Shown here: piece by piece, positions 32,905 to 45,387 of the stretch
Position numbering within the stretch: the first letter of the stretch is position 1
Layout of the letters: each line of letters opens with the position of its first letter
Source: Meghimatium bilineatum
Taxonomy: Eukaryota > Mollusca > Gastropoda > Stylommatophora > Philomycidae
Reading direction: 5' to 3'
DNA: 64,000 nucleotides
Assembly (NCBI GenBank): GCA_034231615.1
Contig: CM067304.1
Span: forward strand, 25,168,589 to 25,232,588
Notes under the pieces: generated by a model
The model's input: the letters and a program-made list of their open reading frames with translations, nothing else
Told to the model about the DNA's origin: nothing
The model's database searches: none
Position numbers and translations under genes: made by a program

Positions 32905-33540
32905 AAAATGAAACAAATACAATTATTAGACCAATTATGGCAAGCATAATCTAAAAGTATTTAATAGTGCAATGTCTTGATATAACATATACATCCTTCG
33001 ACGTTGAAAAGAGCTTGAAACTCAATGTCAATCAATCAATTCTGACATTTTATAATACATTCTCTTGCTTCAATATTATTTACAATCTTTTTATAAACCT
33101 TTGGAAAGAACAGAAACAGGAAATAATAAGAATATTTACTTGTGACTCAGACATTTGTGTGATTTCGAGGCCAGAAACAATCTTAGAAGAGTATGTTTTG
33201 TGAGCCAACGACGGCGAACTAGCGTTTCAAATACATTTAGTCAAGTCTGGCTTAAGTAATAAATATAGCCATGAAGGAATATTGAAAATACAGGCGATAT
33301 CGTGCGAGGTATGTATTTCAAACAGAAAGATGTGATTATACAGAATACAAGTGTGAACCACCTGAAGATCAGAGGCAGTAGGCAAAAGTCTCAACAAGAG
33401 AATACAATTCTCAAATAAACGACTTTTCCATAATACAAAATTCCTGTAGGTTGTCTAATTATAAACGATTTGAAATAACATTCGGATTTAAGGAAAATTA
33501 TATACAATTCTATTTATAATATTTATTTATTATATTATAA
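32905..33540 (+). repeat. Sub-block alpha, unit 1 (upstream of the PLE)
   Basis: AT-rich ~640-bp block recognised by TCAATCAATCAATTCTGACA (33027-33046) and GACTCAGACATTTGTGTGAT (33136-33155). It is repeated as block beta at 35183-35850 and again in every unit. One frame has weak coding character (KYSHEGILKI, resembling KYNRKGTFKI of the ORF1 remnant), suggesting a diverged second ORF1 piece. Confidence 0.75.
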
Positions 33541-35178
33541 TATTGTTGTATTGCGTTTCACGCAGTTACCTTGTTTTGATTGTCATATTGAAATGTTCCA
33601 CTGCAACTTTTCGTTTTGTAAGTACTTTGAAGTTTTAGTTATTGGTTTAGCTTCATTTCCATCCATATCGTCTGTTACCATGCATTCTGTACAACACTTC
33701 GTCAACTGTGTGCGTTATTATGCCATTGTTTCTTTCAGCCTTTTGCCGCATGACATCCGTCATACAGCCACTGAACTCGCTCTGGTTACGTTCAAGAAGA
33801 CCAAATTCTTCTGTCACTGCCATTTTGTTGTCACTTGTGAACGTCGTCATGTTATTCCTAAAGGATTTCCCCCCAAAATTCATCCATCTGCCGGTTTCTT
33901 GTACCCGCGTGAGCATCGCTCACTACGACGCATAGACGACAAATTAACGTTTCAACGCATGCGTATTATATCTTCTAACTATACTTATCTTTTATCTGAT
34001 CTAGACTCTTCTAAAGTTGTACTTTTAAAACGGTTACAGTTCCTTACTTACAACAACATTCTACTATACTCCCTCTTTCGGGGTATTATCCAGGTTCTAA
34101 ACGGTAAATTGTACCATTTTATGTGCACTCATCACAACAATAAACTCAATTATCTTCAATCCACATCTCACGTTGTTTTCCCCCGTTCTAGTCCTGATGT
34201 AGCTAATTCTCCACTACCTCGTCTCACTAATCCCTCTGACATTACCACTTCCCACCTGACCACTAATGCTAATGTTCATCTTCCTGGTCATTCCAACGGA
34301 CCGGTGGTTCGCATTCCTCATGACCTCAGTCTCTCTGATAATGAAATTTCTGTTCTCAGCAAGGGTCTCAATTTCGTCCCTCTCTGTCCTGCATGAGATC
34401 AATACTCTCTTCTTCAGGATATCCACCGCTACCATCGTCGTCTTCAGCTTCATTATCATTTCTTTGGCAAAGTTTCATCTTGTACTGACGATTTGTTTTC
34501 TAGATATGAACAGAAGAAATATCCTTGGACTCCAAAGCCTGGTGCATATCAAACTCTTGATCTTTACATCAAGAATACCCTCCATGGCATTAAGTCACTT
34601 CATCACAACCGCATTCGTCGCTCAAACATCACCCCTGAAGAATCTCGCGCGTTGGCACATCTTCGTCGCCGTGATGATATTGTCATCAAACCAGCAGATA
34701 AGGGTGGGTCCGTTGTGGTGTGGCGTAGGGAACTTTACCTCCAGGAGGGCTACCAACAACTCTCCAAATCTTCTTTCTACACTGCACGCACATCTGATGC
34801 GACTGTAACTAACCAGAAGGTTGTTAACAACACTGTGAAAACCCTTACTTTAACAAGGACCTTCCTACCACTGCCAAGTCTCTTTGCATTGATCAAAGCT
34901 GTTTAGGCAAACCTGTTTTCTATAAGCTGCCTAAAATCCATAAGGCATCGAATCCGGGTAGACCTATTGTCTCTGCTTGCTCTTGTCCCACTGAGCGCAT
35001 CTCCGACTTCCTTGACAGTATTTTTCAGCCGTTAGTCCAACAACTGCCTTCATTCTTGAAAGACACTAAGCATGAACTAACCATTTTTATTCCGTCCAGT
35101 TGCCTTCTGACCGTACATATCGTCTATTCTTGCTTGATGTCTGTTCTTTGTACACTTCTATACCCCATGCAGATGGTC
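33541..35178 (+). pseudogene. Penelope-like element N-terminus and RT fragment, unit 1
   Basis: One frame is open from 33551 to 34906 except for an in-frame TGA at 34394. Signs of a PLE are CERRHVIPKGFPPK (about 33835-33885), LSLSDNEISVLSKGLNFVP (34327-34380), RRSNITPEESRALAHLRRRD then DIVIKPADKGGSVVVWRREL (34619-34731), FYKLPKIHK and [18 protein letters not shown] (34918-35010, next frame), and RT motif [17 protein letters not shown] (35129-35175, shifted frame). The sequence ends right after motif A and joins sub-block beta. RT motifs B-E and the GIY-YIG domain are missing, so the fragment cannot be active. Confidence 0.85.
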
Positions 35179-35182
35179 TCAG

Positions 35183-35850
35183 AAAATGAAACAAATACAA
35201 TTATTAGACCATTTTAGGCAATCATAATCTAAAAATATTTAATAGTGCAATGCCATGATATAATATAGAGTCATCGACGTTGAAAAGAGTTTGAAACTCA
35301 ATGTCAATCAATCAATTCTGACATTTTATAATACATTCTTTTGCTTCAATATTATTCACAATCTTTTTATAAACCTTTGGAAAGAACAGAAACAGGAAAT
35401 AATAAGAATATTTACTTTTGACTCAGACATTTGTGTGATTTCGAGGCCAGAAACAATCTTAGAAGAGTATGTTTTGGGAACCAATTACGACGGCGAAAAA
35501 GCGTTTCAAATACATTTAGTCAAGTCTGGCTTAAGTAATAAATACAGCCGTTAAGGAATGTAAAAAAACTACAGGCGATATTGTGCGAAACATGCATTTC
35601 ACACGAAAAGATGTGATTATACAGAATAGAAGTTTGGACCACCTGAAGATGTGATTATACCGTGTAGAAGTGTGGACCAACCAAAGATCAGTGGCAGTAG
35701 GCAAACGTCACAACTAGAGAATACAATTCCCAAATAAACGACTTTTCGATAATACAAAATTCCTGTAGGTTGTCGAATTATAAACGATGTGAAACAACAT
35801 TCGGATTTAAGGAAAATTTTATACAATATTACGCCTTATAATATGACATT
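35183..35850 (+). repeat. Sub-block beta, unit 1 (downstream of the PLE)
   Basis: Second, diverged copy of the ~640-bp block, directly after the truncated PLE. It carries a local 30-bp doublet (GATGTGATTATAC at 35600-35670). The PLE fragment thus sits between direct repeats. Confidence 0.75.
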
Positions 35851-36916
35851 TCTGCAGTGGGAAATTACTAAACATAACTTTTATGTTCAACGATTAGAAA
35901 CAATATGAAAAAATAGAAACAAAACAAATATTATATCAAGAATAGAAGATTATATAAAACATATATTACAAATGATCACCTTTAAATATACACAGGTTGA
36001 TCTAAAAATCAAAAGGAACAACTTGGCGCTGGTATAGCGGTACCATAATGAAATATATATACAAATTATAAACTATATGAACGTCTATCGATATTCTCAA
36101 TTATAGCAATAATTAATAATAGCAATAGTCAAACCGTTTCCACCATTATCAGAATATCCACTAACTCAGTGAACTATACTACAATACTCTCACGCGGAAA
36201 TTAGGGCTTCTGAACGAGGAAAACAAAAACTCGATCAGATATATAAACATTTTGCACATACCTCTTAAAAAATAAATGTATTCGACACATAAATGCACAA
36301 TTTTTCTGACAGTAAGGAAGTTATTCAAATAAAACACAATTATGACCTAGCTCTACCTATGAAAAGGTTAGTGTATATGTCCTCGTACTGTAGTGTATCG
36401 GCTCAAGCTGGAAATGAACTAATATTCCGTATACCACAGTACAAAACTATAGACATCGCATATTCCATTTTGCAATTCACTGTTTCAGTAGCAATAGATC
36501 CGTCCCCACTCTTGGATAGATTGTTTCATAATACCTAGCACTTAAAATATGCAAACAAGATAAGATATTGGACTATACTTATAATTGAGATCATATATAA
36601 GCTACCGCCATATTCTTGTACCGGAAGTGGCAGCTGCGGTTATAGATGCGCTGTAAAGTTGAAAACATATATCACATAAGTATTGGTTAAAAGAATTTCA
36701 CTGGATGTCCCAGGGTGGTAGTTACGGGAAATGAATTCAGTAAAACACATTTTAACATTTTATGATAATTGCGCAAAATTCTAAACATTTTTGTCAAAAT
36801 TTTGAAATTAAATATAATGGGAAATTATATGAAGACTTGCATTGGTCAACCTGGCGCCCTTAGACAATTAAGAGAGTGCAAAGGTGTGAGAAAACTCGGA
36901 GTGCATTGAGTTTGCG

Positions 36917-37424
36917 ATGTGGCGAAAGGAAAGTTGGGTTTGCATATGTTCAATCGGTTCTGTCATAAACAGCAAATACAATCGGAAAGTAACATTGAAA
37001 ATTGAAGGAGATGTTGTAATGGACCTGCAATTAAAATGTAACAATGTTGTAATAGAGTGCAGAAGTGTTCATCAACTGCAGATAAGAGCCAGTACGAAGA
37101 ACGACATTTTTTTTTACCGGTGTTTATTCTAGCAACATTGAGATATCGTAGGACCAAAATCGATATAAGGTAACCATGGATAATTTGGGAGAGATAATGA
37201 AAACCCTTATAATCAAGAATGTAGAAACGGTTAGATGGGAAATACCAGTTGTAGGTATAGATGAGCCAATGACTGGTTTCATTTACAAAAGTGTATCATT
37301 GACAGTGTCAGTTTACAAACCTTCTGAATATACAAGGTATAAAATTGTAAATATAAAGGCAATATTAGTAAATAGTGTACTAATATGTAAGAATAAAAGT
37401 AATAATGATAGACACGCTCATTAG
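36917..37424 (+). pseudogene. LINE ORF1 (Gag-like) remnant, unit 2
   Basis: Copy of the unit-1 remnant, with open stretches 36917-37132 and 37176-37424. The second matches unit 1 except for Met-Thr in place of Met-Asn before GFIYKSV. It has the same frame break between stretches and the same loss of frame before the zinc-knuckle position. Confidence 0.5.
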
Positions 37425-37693
37425 CTCTCTAATAATCCAAGGAGAGGTAATCAAATAAAATATTTTTTGTACAATACTACTAATTGGATAATATAATTTA
37501 CTTACTTAATGTGTTGCCAAATTTAACAAGGCATGAACCATTGTGGGCCACGTGCAATCAGGGAAACACCATAGACCATATGTTATTTAAAAGTCAAACA
37601 TGCAATAAACAAAGAAATGGGACTGTAAACCATTTTACGAACAAGTAGATTATAATAAATTTAGTAAGTATGTTATGGTCTAAAGTAGAAAAT

Positions 37694-38300
37694 GAAACAA
37701 ATACAATTATTAGACCAATTATGGCAAGCATAACCTAAAAATATTTAATAGTGCAACGTCTTTATATAATATAGAGCCTTCGACGTTGAAAAAAGATTGA
37801 TACTCAATGTCAATCAATAAATTCTGACATTTTATAATACATTCTCTTGCTTCAATATTATTTACAATCTTTTTATAAACCTTTGGAAAGAACAGAAACA
37901 GGAAATAATAAGAATATTTACTTGTGACTCAGACATTTGTGTGATTTCGAGGCCAGAAACAATCTTAGAAGAGTATGCTTTGGGAACCAACGACGGGCAA
38001 CTAGCGTTTCAAATACATTTAGTCAAGTCTGGCTTAAGTAATAAATATAGCCATGAAGGAATATTGAAAATACAGGCGATATCGTGCGAGGCATGTATTT
38101 CAAACAGAAAGATGTGATTATACAGAATACAAGTGTGAACCACCTGAAGATCAGAGGCAGTAGGCAAAAGTCTCAACAAGAGAATACAATTCTCAAATAA
38201 ACGAATTTTCCATAATACAAAATTCCTGTGGGTTGTCTAATTACAAACGATTTGAAACAACATTCGGATTTAAGGAAAATTCTATACAATGTTACGCCTT
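37694..38300 (+). repeat. Sub-block alpha, unit 2
   Basis: Same block as in unit 1, upstream of the unit-2 PLE. The beta copy follows at 39949-40610. Confidence 0.7.
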
Positions 38301-39945
38301 ATAATATTGTGGTATTGCGTTTCACGCAGTTACCTTGTTTTGATTGTCATATTGAAATTTTCCACTGCAACTTTTCGTCTTGTAAGTACTTTGAAGTTTT
38401 AGTTATTAGTTTAGCTTCATTTCCATCCATATCGTCTGTTACCATGCATTCTGTACAACACTTCGTCAACTGTGTGCGTTATTATGCAATTGTTTCTTTC
38501 AGGCTTTTGTCGCATGACATCCGTCATACAGCCACTGAACTGGCTCTCGTTACGTTCAAGAAGACCAAATTCTTCTGTCACTGCCATTTTGTTGTCACTT
38601 GTGACCGTCGTCATGTTATTCCTAAAGGATTTCCTCCAAACTTCATCCATCTGCCGGTTTCTTGTACCCGCGTGAGCAGCGCACACTCCGACGCATAGAT
38701 GACAAATTCACGTTTCAACGCATGCGTATCATATCTTCTAACTATACTTATTTTTTTATCTGATCTAGACTCTCCTAAAGTCGTACTTTTAAAACGTTTA
38801 CAGTTCCTTACTTACAACAACATTCTACTATACTCCCTCTTTCGGGGTATTATCCACGTTCTAAACGGTAAATTGTACCATTTTATGTGCACTCATCACA
38901 ACAATAAACTCAATTCTCTTCAATCCACATCTCACGTTGTTTTCCCCCGTTCTAGTCCTGATGTAGCTAATTCTCCACTACCTCGTCTCACTAATCCCTC
39001 TGACATTATCACTTCCCACCTGACCACTAATGCTGATGCTCATCTTCCTGGTCATTCCATCGGATCGGTGGTTCGCATTCCTCCTGACCTCAGTCTCTCT
39101 GATAATGAAATTTCTGTTCTCAGCAAGGGCCTCAATTTTGTCCCTCTCTGTCCTGCATGAGATCAATACTCTCTTCTTCAGGATACCCACCGCTACCATC
39201 GTCGTCTTCAGCTTCATTATCATTTCTTTGACAAAGTGTCATCTGATACTGACAATTCGTTCTCTAGATATGAACAGAAGAAATATCATTGGACTCCAAA
39301 GCCTAGTGCATATCAAACTCTTGATCTTTACATCAAGAATACCCTCCATGGCATTACGTCACTTCATCACAACCGCATTCGTCGCTCAAACATCACCCCT
39401 GAAGAATCTCGCGCGTTGGCACATCTTCGTCGACGTGATGATATTGTCATCAAACCAGCAGATAAGGGTGGGGCCGTTGTGGTGTGGCGTAAGGACCTTT
39501 ACCTCCAGAAAGGCCACCAACAACTCTCCAAATCTTCTTTCTACACTGCACGCTCATCTGATGCGACTGTAACTAACCATAAAGTTGTTAACAACGCTGT
39601 GAAAACCCTTACCTTAACAACGACCTTCCTACCACTGCCAAGTCTCTTTGCATTGATCAAAGCTGTTTAGGCAAACCTGTTTTCTATATGCTGCCTAAAA
39701 TCCATAAGGCATCGAATCCGGGTAAACCTATTGTCTCTGCTTGCTCTTGTCCCACTGAGCGCATCTCCGACTTCCTTGACAGTATTTTTCAGCCGTTAGT
39801 CGAACAACTGCCTTCATTCTTGAAAGACACTAAGCATGACATTACCATTTTTATTCCGTCCAGTTCTCTTCTGACCGTTCCTATCGTCTGTTCTTGCTTG
39901 ATGTCTGTTCTTTGTACACTTCTATACCCCATGCAGATGGTTTCA
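38301..39945 (+). pseudogene. Penelope-like element fragment, unit 2
   Basis: Copy of the unit-1 fragment with the same 3' truncation just after motif A. Lesions: a stop at 38696, frameshifts near 38700-38760, the shared TGA at 39158, and a frameshift before FYMLPKIHK (39682). Conserved motifs LSLSDNEISVLSKGLNFVP, DIVIKPADKGGAVVVWRKDL and [18 protein letters not shown] are visible. Confidence 0.85.
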
Positions 39946-39948
39946 GAA

Positions 39949-40610
39949 AATGAAACAAATACAATTATTAGACCATTTTAGGCAATCATAACCTAAAAAT
40001 ATTTAATAGTGCAATGCCATGATATAATATAGAGTCATCGACGTTGAAAAGAGCTTGAAACTCAATGTCAATCAATCAATTCTGACATTTTATAATACAT
40101 TCTCTTGCTTCAATATTATTCACAATCTTTTTATAAACCTTTGGAAAGAACAGAAACAGGAAATAATAAGAATATTTACTTTTGACTCAGACATTTGTGT
40201 GATTTCGAGGCCAGAAACAATCTTAGAAGAGTATGTTTTGGGAACCAACTAAGACGGCGAAAAAGCGTTTCAAATACATTTAGTCAAGTCTGGCTTAAGT
40301 AATTAATACAGCCGTTAAGGAATGTAAAAAAACTACAGGCGATATTGTGCGAAACATGCATTTCACACGAAAAGATGTGATTATACAGAATAGAAGTGTA
40401 GACCACCTGAAGATGTGATTATACCGTGTAGAAGTGTGGACCACCCGAAGATCAGTGGCAGTAGGCAAACGTCACAACAAGAGAATACAATTCCCAAATA
40501 AACGACTTTTCGATAATACAAAATTCCTGTAGGTTGTCGAATTATAAACGATTTGAAACAACATTCGGATTTAAGGAAAATTCTATACAATTTTACGCCT
40601 TATAATATGA
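39949..40610 (+). repeat. Sub-block beta, unit 2
   Basis: Downstream copy in unit 2, very close to 35183-35850. Confidence 0.7.
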
Positions 40611-41699
40611 CATTTCTGCAGTGGGAAATTACTAAACGTAACTTTTATGTTCAACGATTAGAAACAATATGAAAAAATAGAAACAAAACAAATATTATAT
40701 CAAGAATAGAAGATTATATAAAACATATATTACAAATGATCACCTTTAAATATACACAGGTTGATCTAAAAATCAAAAGGAACAACTAGGCGCTGGTATA
40801 GCGGTACCATAATGAAATATATATACAAATTATAAACTATATGAACGTCTATCGATATTCTCAATTATAGCAATAATTAATAATAGCAATAGTCAAAAAG
40901 TTTCAACCATTATCAGAATATCCACTAACTCAGTGAACTAACTATACTACAATACTCTCACGCGGAAATTAAGACTTCTGAACGAGGAAAACAAAAACTC
41001 GATCAGATATATAAACATTTTGCACATACCTCTTAATTAATAAATGTATTCGACACATAAATGCACAATTTTTCTGACAGTAAGAAAGTTATTAAAAAAA
41101 ACACAATTATGACCAAGCTCTACCTATGAAAAGGTTAGTGTATATGTCCTCGTACTGTAGTGTATCGGCTCAAGCTGGAAATGAACTAATATACCGTATA
41201 CCACAGTACAAAACTATAGACATCGCATATTCCAATTTGCAATTCACTGTTTCAGAAGCAATAGATCCGTCCCCACTCTTGGATAGATGATTTCATAATA
41301 CCTAGCACTTAAAATATGCAAACAAGATAAGATATTGGACTATACTTATTATTGAGATCATATATAAGCTACCGCCATCTTCGTGTACCGGAAGTGGCAG
41401 CTACGGTTATAGATGCGCTGTAAAGTTGAAAACATATATCACATAAGTATTGGTTAAAAGAATTTCACTGGATGTCCCAGGGTGGTAGTTACGGGAAATG
41501 AATTCAGTAAAACACATTTTGACATTTTATGATAATTGCGCAAAATTCTAAACATTTTTGTCAAAATTTTGAAATTAAATATAATGGGAAATTATATGAA
41601 GACTTGCATTGGTCAACCTGGCGCCCTTAGACAATTAAGAGAGTGCAAAGGTGTGAGAAAACTCGGAGAGCATTGAGTTTGCGACGTGGCGAAAGGAAA

Positions 41700-42157
41700 G
41701 TTGGGTTTGCATATGTTCAATCGGTTCTGTCATAAACAGCAAATACAATCGGAAAGGAACATTGAAAATTGAAGGAGATGTTGTAATGGACCTGCAATTA
41801 AAATGTAACAATGTTGTAATAGAGTGCAGAAGTGTTCATCAACTGCAGATCAGAGCCAGTACGAAGAACGACATTTTTTTTTACCGGTGTTTATTCTAGA
41901 AACATTGAGATATCTTGCGACCAAATCGATATAAGGTAACCATGGATAATTTGGGAGAGATAATGAAAACCCTTATAATCAAGAAGGTAGAAACGGTTAG
42001 ATGGGAAATACCAGTTGTAGGTATAGATGAGCCAATGACTGGTTTCATTTACAAAAGTGTATCATTGACAGTGTCAGTTTACAAACCTTCTGAAAATACA
42101 CGATATAAAAATTGTAAATATAAAGGCAATATTAGTCAAGAGTGTACTAATATATAA
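41700..42157 (+). pseudogene. LINE ORF1 (Gag-like) remnant, unit 3
   Basis: The open stretch 41915-42157 ends YKNCKYKGNISQECTNI. The spacing of Y, C, N and C equals C-x2-C-x4-H-x4-C with the first Cys replaced by Tyr and the His by Asn. This supports a decayed CCHC zinc knuckle and therefore a Gag-like ORF1. The upstream half (41700-41880) is frame-broken. Confidence 0.5.
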
Positions 42158-43074
42158 GAATAAAAGTAATAATGATAGACACGCTCATTAGATCTCTAAT
42201 AATCCAAGGAGAGGTAATCAAATAAAATATTTTTTGTACAATACAACTAATTGGATAATATAATTTACTTACTTAATGAGTAGCCAAATTTAACAAGGCA
42301 TGAACCATTGTGGGCCACGAGCAATCAGGGAAACACCATAGACCATATGTTATTTAAAAGTCAAACATGCAATAAACAAAGAAAGGGGACTGTAAACCAT
42401 TTTACGAACAAGTAGATTATAATAAATTTAGTAAGTATGTTATGGTCTAAAGTAGAAAATGAAACAAATACAATTATTAGACCAATTATGGTAAGCATAA
42501 TCTAAAAATATTTAATAGTGCAACGTCTTTATATAATATAGAGCCCTCGACGTTGAAAAGAGCTTGAAACTCAATGTCAATCAATCAATTCTGACATTTT
42601 ATAATACATTCTCTTGCTTCAATATTATTTACAATCTTTTTATAAACCTTTGGAAAGAACAGAAACAGGAAATAATAAGAATATTTACTTGTGACTCAGA
42701 CATTTGTGTGATTTCGAGGCCAGAAACAATCTTAGAAGAGTATGCTTTGGGAACCAACGACGGGCAACTAGCGTTTCAAATACATTTAGTCAAGTCTGGC
42801 TTAAGTAATAAATATAGCCATGAAGGAATATTGAAAATACAGGCGATATCGTGCGAGGCATGTATTTCAAACAGAAAGATGTGATTATACAGAATACAAG
42901 TGTGAACCACCTGAAGATCAGAGGCAGTAGGCAAAAGTCTCAACAAGAGAATACAATTCTCAAATAAACGACTTTTCCATAATACAAAATTCCTGTGGGT
43001 TGTCTAATTATAAACGATTTGAAACAACATTCGGATTTAAGGAAAATTCTATACAATGTTACGCCTTATAATAT

Positions 43075-43833
43075 TGTGGTATTGCGTTTCACGCAGTTAC
43101 CTTGTTTTGATTGTCATATTGAAATTTTCCACTGCAACTTTTTGTCTTGTAAATACTTTGAAGTTTTAGTTATTAGTTTAGCTTCATTTCCATCCATATC
43201 GTCTGTTACCATGCATTCTGTACAACACTTCGTCAACTGTGTGCGTTATTATGCCATTGTTTCTTTCAGGCTTTTGTCGCATGACATCCGTCATACAGCC
43301 ACTGAACTGGCTCTCGTTACGTTCAAGAAGACCAAATTCTTCTGTCACTGCCATTTTGTTGTCACTTGTGACCGTCGTCATGTTATTCCTAAAGGATTTC
43401 CTCCAAACTTCATCCATCTGCCGGTTTCTTGTACCCGCGTGAGCAGCGCTCACACCGACGCATAGACGACAAATTCACGTTTCAACGCATGCGTATTATA
43501 TCTTCTAACTATATTTATCTTTTATCTGATCTAGACTCTTCTAAAGTCGTACGTTTAAAGTTCCTTACTTACAACAACATTCTACTATACTCCCTCTTTC
43601 GGGGTATTATCCACGTTCTAAACGGTAAATTGTACCATTTTATGTGCACTCATCACAACAATAAACTCAATTCTCTTCAATCCACATCCCACGTTGTTTT
43701 CCCCCGTTCTAGTCCTGATGTAGCTAATTCTCCACTACCTCGTCTCACTAATCCCTCTGACATTACCACTTCACACCTGACCACTAATGCTGATGTTCAT
43801 CTTCCTGGTAATTTCAACGCAACGGTGGTGCGT
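43075..43833 (+). pseudogene. Penelope-like element N-terminal fragment, unit 3
   Basis: It matches the first ~760 bp of the unit 1/2 PLE, with DIRHTATELALVTFKKTKFF and FLTYNNILLYSLFRGII. It then ends abruptly within the segment before the LSDNEIS motif, at a short palindrome (43811-43839). All RT motifs are missing. Confidence 0.8.
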
Positions 43834-44092
43834 TGAAATATACAAAACAAATATTATATCAAGAATAGAACATTATATAAAACATATATTACAAATGATC
43901 ACCTTTAGATATACACAGGTGAATCTAAAAGTCAAAAGGAACAACTAGGCCCTAGTATAGCGGTACCATAATTAAATATATATACACATTATAAACTATA
44001 TGAAAGTCTATCGATATTCTCAATTATAGCAATAATTAATATTAGCAATAGTCAAATAATTTAAACATTATCAGAATACAACTAACTCAGTT

Positions 44093-44706
44093 TGTACCAG
44101 AGTGTCCTGGTACTTAGTTCTGCTTTTAGAAAGGCATAGAGAGTTTGTGAGGAGATAGATATGGTGCGCAGAAAAAGATAACGTCAGGAACGATGTCAGA
44201 TGAAGACGGCAGAAAAAAGAGAAATATGGCATCCGAGAAACAAGAAAGGCCGTTATATTGGCGCACGATGAGAATGGCAAAGTTGGGTCACCCTTTGATC
44301 CTCTTCATTATGTGAGGATACCACAGGTCATCCTTTGATTCTCTTCGTTATGTGAAGAAACCACAGGTCATCCTATGATTACGTAGTTTGATTTTTGCAA
44401 CTGTTGTGTTTGATTGTATCTCATTAAGTCATGGCATTATCATAAGTGCATCATGAACAATGATATTAATGCTTATGGCTATTGCAAGGCATTGGAGTTC
44501 TAGCATTTCTCATCTGTCTGGTGTTTCTAATTATTGATGCAATATTGTTTGAGAAATTGAGCGGCTGCAATATTGTTTGAGAAATTGAGCGGCTGCAATA
44601 TTTTATGATTAAAAGTGGTGTGAAATGTTACACGGTGTTACGGTATCATTTACAAGAAGATTATTATTACTACACGGCGTTACAAGTATTGTTTATTACT
44701 ATTACA
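44093..44706 (+). repeat. 5' LTR, copy 1
   Basis: A 614-bp terminal repeat starting TGTACCAGAGTGTCCTGGTA (itself a near-palindrome) and ending TTACA, consistent with TG...CA. A ~40-bp internal tandem duplication (44287-44326 and 44327-44366) is single in the 3' LTR. The sequence expected to carry promoter and polyadenylation signals lies here, but I do not assign them. Confidence 0.9.
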
Positions 44707-44707
44707 C

Positions 44708-44725
44708 TGGTGCATGTGAACAGGA
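44708..44725 (+). promoter_or_regulatory. Primer-binding site, copy 1
   Basis: TGGTGCATGTGAACAGGA begins one base after the 5' LTR. TGG at this place is the complement of a tRNA CCA end. The tRNA species was not identified. Confidence 0.6.
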
Positions 44726-45387
44726 TCGGTTTAGAACCTGGGTTTATCAGCGGTTCATTGCGAAGTATCAAATGAAGTTTGGACTGCTTCAGAAATTCAT
44801 GATCTATAACATATGGTTATAAGAAGAAACAGTCGTATCAGACAACAGAAGTTTGGATTGTTTCTGGAGATACATTATTTTTTTCGTGTGTTGGTATCCA
44901 TATGGTGATTTGCATTCAAATCTTATTGCGGAGTATCAACTGAAGCGAGTGTGACATTATACGTAAATTCATGATATACAACATATTGTTATAAGAAGGA
45001 ACAGTCGTACCAGAACTTGAAGTTTGGTTGTTTTAGATCATACATATTATTTACGTGTGTGCTGGTGTCCATAATAGTAAATTGCATGTTGTTTAAAATA
45101 TTAGCGCACATAAATTTTTGTGTAAGATAATAACTCATACTGTTGACATAAATAATCAAGAGTACAAATTGAAATTGTTCCTAAACTCATATTTTAGGAA
45201 TCTATGTTAGGATATGTTAGGTGAAGAACAGTAACCCTTGTCACCTCATAGCTGGTTTGAAATTGTCAAATTGTTTACATTAACCTAGAATGGAACAAAA
45301 GATAGAAGATAGCTGAAAATCAGAAATCAAAATCACAGAAACCGAAAGGGGATTGATACAGGATTTAATGGAGACACTGAGGTATAG
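44726..45387 (+). other. Leader between primer-binding site and gag, copy 1
   Basis: A ~660-bp leader. An ATG at 45290 opens only eight codons before a stop, and the gag frame has a TAG at 45385-45387. No intact start leads into Gag, so translation initiation appears lost. Confidence 0.5.

Larger units (their letters stand above)
31858..36640 (+). repeat. Array unit 1
   Basis: Order: Gag-like ORF1 (32059-32640), ORF2 tail (32730-32940), sub-block alpha (32905-33540), PLE fragment (33541-35178), sub-block beta (35183-35850), RNase H start with YTG.SK (35985-36050), RNase H middle (36090-36260) and an unrecognised ORF2-like stretch (36293-36538). Confidence 0.85.
36641..41407 (+). repeat. Array unit 2
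   Basis: Same order as unit 1: ORF1-like 36917-37424, alpha 37694-38300, PLE 38301-39945, beta 39949-40610, RNase H pieces 40740-41030. It differs from unit 1 by point changes and small indels. Confidence 0.85.

Noticed and set aside
33653..33916. Antisense open frames over the PLE fragments (also 38417-38686, 43184-43453, 52555-52824)
   Set aside because: They are shadows of the plus-strand PLE coding sequence, which carries the conserved motifs.
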